This document shows, piece by piece, positions 58,742 to 64,000 of a stretch of 64,000 nucleotides of DNA; positions within the stretch are counted from its first letter, which is position 1; each line of letters begins with the position of its first letter. Below the pieces are notes generated by a model. That model made no database searches. It worked only from the letters and a program-made list of their open reading frames with translations, and was not told the DNA's origin. The translations under genes were made by a program, and so were the position numbers. Source of the DNA: a virus; IMG/VR virus record IMGVR_UViG_3300025073_000817, positions 1 to 64,000 of that record. The stretch is one strand, 5' to 3'.

Positions 58742-59460
58742 AGATTATGAAAAAGAGTGTTGGCAATGGTGTGATTTCAAGTGCAGTTAACTCTTTAGCA
58801 ACCGAAATGGAGGGTGAAATGATGGAGAAACAGTCTATGGTGGACCAATTGGTGCAAGAAATTGATGAAACTGATTCAAAAACAGCGAAAGTTGAGTCAA
58901 AAACGTCCAAAGTTGGTCCAAAAAAGAGGAAAGTTGGGCCAAAAAAGAGCAATGAAAAATCGAAGGGAGGTGACATCATGAACAAGGATCTGTCTCCAAG
59001 GCAGAAGGCAGAGGCTCTCCTTATGAGAGTATGTAAGGAGATGGGCATTCGTGTCCAGAGGATTCAACCTAAGAGAGACATTCAGCACAAGCCCGGAGCA
59101 CTTCAAGCAGTCAGGGCTGATGGCCTCAAGGTAGCAGTAAGAGCTGGTGATGTGTGTATCTACAGCCCTTACAGTGTGATCAAGGTTGGGCGTCCTGAGG
59201 TTGGTGGTTATCCACACGTAACCATACTCAGGCACAGTGAACCTGAAATGGAAGTAGCACTAAGAAGAGCGTTGAAGGACAAAAAGTCCAACGCTCAGTG
59301 GGCTGCTGAACTGAAGGCAACTCGTAGGACGAAAACACTTGAAACAATTGAACAGAGAAGGGTAAGGCTTGAGGCTGAACTCAAAGCGCTCAAGGAAACA
59401 GAAAAGAGCATGAAGAAAAAAGAAGTCATGCTAAAGAAACTGAAACCACAAACCGTCTAA
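58735..59460 (+). CDS. Lys-rich protein with KVGPKK repeats and an internal start (241 aa)
   Basis: GGAG precedes ATG 58735. Residues 1-45 are a short helical domain. Residues of about 45-80 are a Lys-rich linker with tandem units (TAKVESK, TSKVGPKKR, KVGPKKS). An in-frame ATG at 58979 (MNKDLSPRQKAEALLMRV) is preceded by a perfect GGGAGGTGACATC, so a 159-aa C-terminal product is probably also made. The C-terminal part has a beta core (GDVCIYSPYSVIKVG) and a long charged coiled coil. Nucleic-acid binding likely; no family recognised. Confidence 0.65.
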   Translation: MVEIMKKSVGNGVISSAVNSLATEMEGEMMEKQSMVDQLVQEIDETDSKTAKVESKTSKVGPKKRKVGPKKSNEKSKGGDIMNKDLSPRQKAEALLMRVCKEMGIRVQRIQPKRDIQHKPGALQAVRADGLKVAVRAGDVCIYSPYSVIKVGRPEVGGYPHVTILRHSEPEMEVALRRALKDKKSNAQWAAELKATRRTKTLETIEQRRVRLEAELKALKETEKSMKKKEVMLKKLKPQTV

Positions 59461-59468
59461 AAAGGAGA

Positions 59469-59493
59469 TTGGGGAGGACAACAAACTCCCCAA
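59469..59493 (+). repeat. Hairpin before an MNxYT gene
   Basis: TTGGGGAG (59469-59476) pairs perfectly with CTCCCCAA (59486-59493); the stem buries the only GGGGAGG site upstream of the gene at 59,502, which could restrict its translation. Confidence 0.45.
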
Positions 59494-59501
59494 TACAAAC
59501 T

Positions 59502-59711
59502 ATGAATGAATATGTTAAGATAAAATTGTTTAGACCAGGAACTAAAGTAACACCGACAAAAAAATTCAGAGGTCTTTATAACAAAATGGATCTATCAGAT
59601 GTATATGTAGTTAAATCATTCTTAAAAGAAGTTGATCATGTAATTTTATGTGGTGGAAAATATGATGAAGAACGATGGCATATAGATCATTTGGAGGTAG
59701 TAAATGAATAA
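59502..59711 (+). CDS. MNxYT-family small protein (69 aa)
   Basis: Starts MNEYVKIKLFRPGTKVTPTK; its only upstream ribosome site lies in a hairpin 9-33 nt away. Strands DVYVVKSF and DHVILCGGKY; ends WHIDHLEVVNE, a typical family end, which also contains the GGAGG of the next gene. Confidence 0.7.
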   Translation: MNEYVKIKLFRPGTKVTPTKKFRGLYNKMDLSDVYVVKSFLKEVDHVILCGGKYDEERWHIDHLEVVNE

Positions 59712-59940
59712 TTATATTGCAAGAAAAATATTGAAACCAGGAGTTAAAGTAAGAATCAAAAAAGAAGCCGGAATAATTTATGAAGAAATAACATCTAAAG
59801 AAGTGTTAACCATAACAGAGGTTTTAGTTTCGGAAGATAATAAGGTATTCATATCATTGATTAAAGGAAATATAAATGACCTTGATGAACTTAATTACTC
59901 ATTTAAATTAGAAGAAATTGAGGAGGTGATAAATGGATAA
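59704..59940 (+). CDS. MNxYT-family small protein (78 aa)
   Basis: Starts MNNYIARKILKPGVKVRIKK after TTGGAGGTAA, overlapping by 8 nt. Closest in opening to the 49,348 member (NKYLKPGQKVRIKS). Ends LEEIEEVING, with the next GGAGGTGATAA site inside its last codons. Confidence 0.75.
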   Translation: MNNYIARKILKPGVKVRIKKEAGIIYEEITSKEVLTITEVLVSEDNKVFISLIKGNINDLDELNYSFKLEEIEEVING

Positions 59941-60229
59941 GTATAACCAGACAAAAAGATTTCATAAAATGCAATTGGGCGAAGTAGTAGGTCTTTTTCT
60001 AAAAATTGAAAACGAAGCTAATGATGGATGGGGTGATGCAATTTCACATTATTATGGATATACTTCTCCTAGTCATATCCGAAATAAGAACATTGAAATT
60101 CTTAAACTAGATCTAAAAAGATTTACTAAATGGACTCGTAAGAAAATCAAAGAAGAAATAGAGCGTAGAAGGATTAGTTACAAATGGCTATATAACAATG
60201 GTGTTTCATATCTTATAGAGGAGGAATGA
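59933..60229 (+). CDS. Divergent MNxYT-like protein (98 aa)
   Basis: GGAGGTGATAA precedes the ATG. Starts MDKYNQTKRFHKMQLGEVVG, a degenerate family opening, but the rest is helical and basic (FTKWTRKKIKEEIERRRIS), so the resemblance may be limited to the first residues. Function unknown. Confidence 0.6.
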   Translation: MDKYNQTKRFHKMQLGEVVGLFLKIENEANDGWGDAISHYYGYTSPSHIRNKNIEILKLDLKRFTKWTRKKIKEEIERRRISYKWLYNNGVSYLIEEE

Positions 60230-60231
60230 TT

Positions 60232-60441
60232 ATGGCATACACGAGTGTTGATTTCAAAACAAAGAAAGCGTTGAAAGAAGCTGTGGTTCAAGGTAGGAAG
60301 ATTTCTATCTATAACCACTCAGGAATATTTCCAACCAAAGACAATGGAATTGAATTCGTTGAAGGTCCACACTATCCTAAACCTCACACATGGTATGCTC
60401 AAGTAACAATGAAAGACGGGGTGATAGTAAAAGTAAAATGA
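60232..60441 (+). CDS. Small conserved-type phage protein (69 aa)
   Basis: Start MAYTSVDFKTKKALKEAVV chosen at 8 nt from GAGGAGG (an ATG two codons earlier is too close). The combination of VDFKTKKALKEAV, EGPHYPKPHTWYAQV and a C-terminal DGVIVKVK is a pattern I recognise from uncharacterised small phage proteins. It interrupts the MNxYT series. Function unknown. Confidence 0.7.
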   Translation: MAYTSVDFKTKKALKEAVVQGRKISIYNHSGIFPTKDNGIEFVEGPHYPKPHTWYAQVTMKDGVIVKVK

Positions 60442-60656
60442 ATCTATACACATTTAAAAAGACATTTAAAGATGGAATGAAAGTTAAACTACTTAGATGT
60501 GATAACAAAAACTGTGGTCTACGAAATGACTGTGTTGGGTCTATTGTAGAAATCGGTGATATTTCAACTCGAAATGGACCGAGTTTTTGGATTGAGGGTG
60601 AATATGCAGAGTGTGAAGTAACATGTGACTTTGAAGATTTGGAGGTAATAAAATGA
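60438..60656 (+). CDS. MNxYT-family small protein, Cys-rich (72 aa)
   Basis: Starts MNLYTFKKTFKDGMKVKLL at an ATGA junction. Cysteines in RCDNKNCGLRNDCVG and AECEVTC could bind zinc. Ends FEDLEVIK. The frame-restored pseudogene at 63,166 is its closest relative in the window (same Cys spacing style). Confidence 0.75.
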   Translation: MNLYTFKKTFKDGMKVKLLRCDNKNCGLRNDCVGSIVEIGDISTRNGPSFWIEGEYAECEVTCDFEDLEVIK

Positions 60657-60874
60657 AGGAAGAAATAAAGAAATTAATGCTTGAGTATCCAATTGGCACC
60701 ATTGTTGATTTTGCCGACGAAGGCGAAGAGATTGATCGATGGATTATTATTGAACATAATCTAGACAATAGCCCTGGGGAACTTGATCTTGGGCTAACAT
60801 ACGAAAATGATCCTAGCGAAACTCCAGACTTTTATGCATTCCCTAAAGACGTAACAATTATTAAGAAACCTTAA
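60653..60874 (+). CDS. MNxYT-related small protein lacking the first motif (73 aa)
   Basis: TTGGAGGTAATAAA precedes the ATG at an ATGA junction. Starts MKEEIKKLMLEYPIGTIVDF: the YPIGT turn and following strands are family-like, but the MNxYT opening is gone. Strongly acidic (DEGEEIDRW); ends KDVTIIKKP. Confidence 0.7.
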   Translation: MKEEIKKLMLEYPIGTIVDFADEGEEIDRWIIIEHNLDNSPGELDLGLTYENDPSETPDFYAFPKDVTIIKKP

Positions 60875-60886
60875 AGAGATTATAAA

Positions 60887-61111
60887 ATGAATCTATATCA
60901 ACTCAGGAGATACATAGGTAAACAATTCAAAATGAAAAATTTAGCTAATAGACCAGGGACTATAGGTACTTATTCAAATATTTGGCCCGGAATCTATATT
61001 GTAAAAGATGCTTATTACAGTAATAGAAGGATGTGTAATGTAATAGAATTCATAGATTCAAGTGATAATGAGGAATATATTATAAAACTTAAATTTGTAG
61101 AGTTTCTGTAA
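60887..61111 (+). CDS. MNxYT-family small protein (74 aa)
   Basis: Starts MNLYQLRRYIGKQFKMKNL with AAAGAGAT upstream. Strands GIYIVKDAYYS and CNVIEFIDS; ends IIKLKFVEFL. Last gene of the third block. Confidence 0.7.
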   Translation: MNLYQLRRYIGKQFKMKNLANRPGTIGTYSNIWPGIYIVKDAYYSNRRMCNVIEFIDSSDNEEYIIKLKFVEFL

Positions 61112-61403
61112 CCATCATAAACCAGTCAACTCTAATTACTAATCTTTAGTCTAAATTAGAATATGCTTTAACATTCCGACACGGTGTAGACTGCTCTCGC
61201 TCTATACTCGCGATTTCATGATCTTCCATTTCACGCGCGGATTTGCGAACTCGCTGAACCTACCGAAGTCCATGAATCTAATCACGCCATTCACAACAAT
61301 CACCAAAAACGAAACATTGCATTTTTTGCTTGCATCGGAGCCCTCGCCATGTTATACTGTACCCGTAACAATATAACAGGGACTTAGGACATAAGGAGGT
61401 CTC
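61112..61403 (+). other. 292-bp intergenic region with a promoter
   Basis: No gene seen. Composition shifts from AT-rich to GC-richer around 61,180, marking the edge of a distinct block. A promoter lies at 61330-61358 and an AAGGAGG site before 61,404. Confidence 0.5.
61330..61358 (+). promoter_or_regulatory. Promoter of the GC-richer block (1)
   Basis: TTGCAT (61330-61335), 17-nt spacer, TATACT (61353-61358). Confidence 0.6.
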
Positions 61404-61586
61404 ATGATTTCAAAGAGCACAAAGAAGTGGAATACACTGGTCAACCGGATGCTCAAAACTGGACTTGGCCAGGAAGGCCATCAGATTCGGATGGATGAAG
61501 TTGAGAACCTAGAAAGGGAAATGTTCAGAAATCAGTATCCGTTCAGGTCAGTACCCTCAGTAAAAAGGGGTCGCAAGAAAGCCTAA
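61404..61586 (+). CDS. Small basic hypothetical protein (60 aa)
   Basis: AAGGAGG precedes the ATG. Starts MISKSTKKWNTLVNRMLKTG; helical and Lys/Arg-rich, ending VKRGRKKA. Has its own promoter and is followed by another promoter 9 nt later. Possibly a DNA-binding or inhibitory peptide; no family recognised. Confidence 0.65.
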   Translation: MISKSTKKWNTLVNRMLKTGLGQEGHQIRMDEVENLEREMFRNQYPFRSVPSVKRGRKKA

Positions 61587-61594
61587 TTATTTAC

Positions 61595-61623
61595 TTGCAT
61601 CGGCAAGCTCGACGTGTTATAGT
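61595..61623 (+). promoter_or_regulatory. Promoter of the GC-richer block (2)
   Basis: TTGCAT (61595-61600), 17-nt spacer, TATAGT (61618-61623). TTGCATCGG matches the start of promoter (1) 265 bp upstream, suggesting duplication. Confidence 0.65.
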
Positions 61624-61656
61624 GGGAATAATAATACAGTAGAGGAGGTGATGAGA

Positions 61657-62061
61657 GTGTCAGATTTCCCGAGTCCCACACTAGCCGTTGAAATGGCACT
61701 GAAGCAATTCGGCGGATGGTTCAGGATGTTCGGGAGGTCATCTGGAACAGTAGATATCCAGGATATCACATATCGGGAAGGTGAAGTGGGATTCTGGGTT
61801 GAATGGTCCAAGGTCAAGATGGCCGAACAGTTGGATGTAGATGTAGAGGAGGCCTGCCAAGAATTTGTGAAAGCCTATGGCAGGAAAATGCCGAAGGCCG
61901 AACTAAGGGAGAGGATGGTTCGCGCTCTCCTTAAGAACGGATGGAAACCCGATTCGGTAAAAGTCATCAAAGAAATGCGAACCATTCAGAAGTCCAAGCG
62001 GGAGGATATATCATGTCTAAGAAAAAGTCTACGAAAAAAGATGTCAAGAAGGAAGTCGTGA
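61657..62061 (+). CDS. Hypothetical protein (134 aa), GTG start
   Basis: GTG at 61657 lies 8 nt after GAGGAGG; an ATG two codons earlier is too close but in frame. Starts MSDFPSPTLAVEMALKQFGG. The N-terminal half is beta-rich (TVDIQDITYREGEVGFWVEW), the C-terminal half helical and basic (AELRERMVRALLKNGWKPDSV; end KKMSRRKS). Overlaps the next gene by 49 nt in another frame. No family recognised. Confidence 0.6.
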   Translation: MSDFPSPTLAVEMALKQFGGWFRMFGRSSGTVDIQDITYREGEVGFWVEWSKVKMAEQLDVDVEEACQEFVKAYGRKMPKAELRERMVRALLKNGWKPDSVKVIKEMRTIQKSKREDISCLRKSLRKKMSRRKS

Positions 62062-62624
62062 AAGTCGGATGTGCCGCCAAGATCAAGAGAGGCGACAACC
62101 AGCACGAGAATAAAACCATTCGGAATATGTTCTCGGCCATCCTGAAGAAGCATTCGGATCTGAGCCTCGTGGAGAACTCGTGGGGAGCCCTTCAGGTGAA
62201 GCGAAACGGGGACGTCCTGTTCTCGGCCAGGCGTGGCGGCGACATGATCATCAGCCGTCCAATGTTCACCGGCACCGGAAAGAATCGTGAGCGCCTGTTC
62301 AAGCATCCGGGCAATCACTACGATTACCTCTCCTCGGTTCCACTCAACAAGGTGACCCTGGCGATGCTCGAGGACCGCGTGAAGGACCCGAAGTCCACGA
62401 AGGACTACTACGCTGAGATCTACAAGGGGCGTGAGGCTGAGGCTGGCTGGAACATGAGGAAAGCCGCCGCCGCCAAGAGGGTCGGTGAGGTTGTCAAGGA
62501 AGCCAAGGGAAAGGTCTCCAAGAAGACAGTGGAAAAGATCGTTGCTAAGAGGAAGGCCACCGAACTGAAGAGGACACCGGTCCGCAAGGCTCTCGCTCAG
62601 GTCGCAGCAGAAGCCTCAGCGTAA
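62013..62624 (+). CDS. Lys-rich basic protein (203 aa)
   Basis: Start MSKKKSTKKDVKKEVVKVG behind GGGAGGAT; an upstream extension in frame is rejected. A Lys-rich N-terminus leads to a compact middle (VENSWGALQVKRNGDVLFSARRGGDMIISRP) and a long basic helical C-terminus (KKTVEKIVAKRKATELKRTPVRK). Overall plan (basic linker, small beta core, coiled basic tail) resembles the 241-aa protein at 58,735. GC-rich. Probably nucleic-acid binding; unproven. Confidence 0.65.
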   Translation: MSKKKSTKKDVKKEVVKVGCAAKIKRGDNQHENKTIRNMFSAILKKHSDLSLVENSWGALQVKRNGDVLFSARRGGDMIISRPMFTGTGKNRERLFKHPGNHYDYLSSVPLNKVTLAMLEDRVKDPKSTKDYYAEIYKGREAEAGWNMRKAAAAKRVGEVVKEAKGKVSKKTVEKIVAKRKATELKRTPVRKALAQVAAEASA

Positions 62625-62633
62625 CCAACTTCA

Positions 62634-62663
62634 GGGAGGGTCACCAAGACCCTCCCTTTTTTT
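62634..62663 (+). terminator. Intrinsic terminator closing the GC-richer block
   Basis: GGGAGGGTC, loop ACCAA, GACCCTCCC followed by TTTTTTT: a textbook Rho-independent terminator ten bases after the 203-aa gene. Confidence 0.9.
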
Positions 62664-62729
62664 GACTTTATTCCATCAGGATATCAAAGTTTTTTATTTC
62701 CTTTAGTCAGAGTTTTATGTGGGTGTGAG

Positions 62730-62918
62730 ATGAATAAATACAGTTGGGAAAAAGGTCGTAATGAACTTGCAAAAACTCTAAAAGAAAAACTTTCACCAGA
62801 AGAAATTATGGTGATAGTAGAAACTGTTTTTGATTTATTAGATGAAGAGGAACATGAACAGGTTTTTTCAAAAGAAATTCTAGATCTCTTAGATGGTAAT
62901 TCAAAATATTTCCGGTAA
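62730..62918 (+). CDS. Small acidic helical protein with MN-type start (62 aa)
   Basis: Starts MNKYSWEKGRNELAKTLKE. The opening is family-like, but the body is helical and acidic (EEIMVIVETVFDLLDEEEHE). GGGTGTGAG upstream is a weak site. It may be an unrelated protein sharing the initiation segment. Confidence 0.6.
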   Translation: MNKYSWEKGRNELAKTLKEKLSPEEIMVIVETVFDLLDEEEHEQVFSKEILDLLDGNSKYFR

Positions 62919-62971
62919 TAGTTTGCCCTTACTACTATTCCAAGACTAGTCGTAAGAGGATCTGAAATATC

Positions 62972-63169
62972 ATGAATTTATACTGTTTTCGTAAATTGAA
63001 AGTAGGTGATGAAATAGAAATAGCCGACAATTTATTTAAAGGATTATTTCTTCCTGAAAGAATTACCATAATAAAATTACGAAAAGATTCATCTGGGAAC
63101 GATTGTGCGGATATTGATTATGGGCTATATGTTTTACCTTATCAAATCGTTAGAAAGATAGAAAAATGA
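62972..63169 (+). CDS. MNxYT-family small protein (65 aa)
   Basis: Starts MNLYCFRKLKVGDEIEIAD; AGAGG lies upstream. The end LPYQIVRKIEK is nearly shared with the 63,398 member (ICKIEK). ATGA junction with the next (broken) gene. Confidence 0.75.
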   Translation: MNLYCFRKLKVGDEIEIADNLFKGLFLPERITIIKLRKDSSGNDCADIDYGLYVLPYQIVRKIEK

Positions 63170-63401
63170 ATTTATATACTTTCAAAAAAGGAGCTGTAAC
63201 CTGTAAGAAACTAAAGATGATCGCATGTAAGCATGTAAGGCAGATTCTCCTTGTCATAACCGTTGTCTTAGCGAAACACATGAAATTGTAGAACTAAAAT
63301 TTAATAGTAATAGAAATGAATATGAAATTAATTTTATTAACAGTTGCACTTCGAGGGTTTGCCAAGCTAGATATGAAGATGAATTTGAGTTTGTAGAATG
63401 A
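63166..63401 (+). pseudogene. MNxYT-family member broken by an 8-bp tandem duplication
   Basis: Starts MNLYTFKKGAVTCKKLKMIA at an ATGA junction but runs into an unrelated frame and stops at 63291. The sequence GCATGTAAGCATGTAA near 63,223-63,238 is an exact tandem duplication of 8 nt. Removing one copy restores an open frame of 75 codons to a TGA overlapping the next ATG, with a Cys-rich body (CKADSPCHNRC) and the family end (EDEFEFVE). Inactive, or phase-variable by slippage. Confidence 0.75.
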
Positions 63402-63601
63402 ATCTATATACATTCAAAAAATTGAAAGTAGGTGATAGAATTCTTATTGATTTTCCAATGAGAAAAACTCCAATGGAATGTGAAGTAGTAGAAGCAGTAA
63501 CCACAGACAGTGATTGGATAAAAACATTTATTGTTAATTCAAGAAATAAAGAACCTTTGAATGTCCCAAGAGTAGCAATAATCTGTAAGATAGAAAAATG
63601 A
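63398..63601 (+). CDS. MNxYT-family small protein (67 aa)
   Basis: Starts MNLYTFKKLKVGDRILIDF, the clearest form of the family opening, at an ATGA junction with the broken gene. Strands CEVVEAVTTDSDWIKTFIV and VPRVAIICKIEK. Confidence 0.8.
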   Translation: MNLYTFKKLKVGDRILIDFPMRKTPMECEVVEAVTTDSDWIKTFIVNSRNKEPLNVPRVAIICKIEK

Positions 63602-63636
63602 ATATATGTTTTCAAAGGGCTAATAGCGAGGGTTAA
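63598..63636 (+). pseudogene. Truncated MNxYT stub 1
   Basis: ATG overlaps the previous stop and encodes MNICFQRANSEG then TAA. Nearly identical DNA (TTTCAAAGGGCTAAT) occurs in stub 2. A 5' remnant of a family gene. Confidence 0.5.
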
Positions 63637-63649
63637 ATGGGTTATTGAG

Positions 63650-63691
63650 ATGAATATATATTGCTTTCAAAGGGCTAATGGTAGTAGTTAA
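63650..63691 (+). pseudogene. Truncated MNxYT stub 2
   Basis: MNIYCFQRANGSS then TAA. Tandem duplicate of stub 1, 52 nt downstream, preserving the family opening at DNA level. Confidence 0.5.
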
Positions 63692-63697
63692 ATTGAC

Positions 63698-63904
63698 ATG
63701 AATCTATATACTTTCAATAAATTGAAACCAGGAGATAGAATTAGACTTCGCGAAGGAATGGATCATAGAGATTGTTCTACAATCCAAGTTGTGAAGAAGC
63801 GTTGGGGTAATAGTAAATTATGGATAGTAACAAGTGATAGCGAAACTAGAAATCCAAAACTCACTCATATATCTAATGTTGAATGTAAAATAGAAGAATC
63901 ATGA
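63698..63904 (+). CDS. MNxYT-family small protein (68 aa)
   Basis: Starts MNLYTFNKLKPGDRIRLRE; strands TIQVVKKRW and KLWIVTSDSE; ends VECKIEES. Opening DNA is almost identical to the 50,178 and 63,398 members. ATGA junction with the next gene. Confidence 0.8.
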   Translation: MNLYTFNKLKPGDRIRLREGMDHRDCSTIQVVKKRWGNSKLWIVTSDSETRNPKLTHISNVECKIEES

Positions 63905-64000
63905 AATTTTCAGAATTAAAAAAACTTAAGAAAGGAAATAGAATTCTTGTTAATAAATCATATTTCTCAGAGGTTCATAAAGTTAAAGATCCTGTTTCAA
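63901..64000 (+). CDS. MNxYT-related small protein, cut by window edge
   Basis: Starts MKFSELKKLKKGNRILVNKS, keeping the KLKxGxRI part of the opening but not MNxYT; the frame is open to the edge. The array continues beyond the window. Confidence 0.6.
   Translation, partial: MKFSELKKLKKGNRILVNKSYFSEVHKVKDPVS

Overview
The window is an internal piece of a large double-stranded DNA tailed-phage genome. Genes run off both ends and no host chromosomal gene is visible. The tail genes follow the lambda order (tape measure, M-like, L-like, K-like peptidase, J-like), which points to a siphovirus with a long non-contractile tail; the 2,479-residue tape measure implies roughly 0.37 um by the usual 0.15 nm per residue. 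The portal, the protease/scaffold and the gp36-like adaptor resemble Mu-type head genes. Strong GGAGG ribosome binding sites and several Sec-type signal peptides suggest a bacterial host, probably Gram-negative, but the host cannot be named from sequence. Most of the window is AT-rich, with GC-richer blocks at about 1-1540, 5.7-11.5 kb and 61.4-62.65 kb, so the genome is mosaic.

Layout. Everything from 45,391 down to 1 reads leftward and is the late structural and lysis block: small and large terminase, portal, two accessory proteins, Mu-I-like protease/scaffold, a duplicated decoration-type pair, a NUMOD3 plus PD-(D/E)XK-like homing endonuclease, a lambda-E-type major capsid, neck proteins, tail tube, two paralogous chaperone-position proteins, tape measure, tail-tip genes, a lectin-like fibre, membrane and secreted proteins (holin/spanin candidates), and three beta-helix proteins. 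A divergent promoter pair sits at 45.44-45.53 kb.

From 45,562 to the right end everything reads rightward. This early region has a FEN-type exonuclease, a dCTP deaminase-like enzyme, a DUF488-like protein, a metallopeptidase-VWA plus MoxR ATPase pair, and a very large set of small proteins. About thirty of these belong to one paralogous family that starts MNxYT (for example MNLYTFKKLKxGD). They are packed head to tail with ATGA start-stop overlaps, and two members are frameshifted (one by a clean 8-bp tandem duplication).

The most unusual part is 46.5-49.0 kb. It holds three non-coding transcription units, each preceded by the same promoter type (TTGCAW, 17 nt, TATAAT). Two are short RNAs ending in strong terminator hairpins; the third is an intricately folded RNA of about 500-650 nt. 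All three carry unpaired CCTCCT (anti-Shine-Dalgarno) segments, and the 133-nt RNA at 48.85 kb shows CACCTCCT in two separate hairpin loops. More than ten rightward genes use the exactly complementary GGAGGTGA ribosome binding site. A phage RNA system that tunes translation initiation is therefore a concrete, testable proposal.
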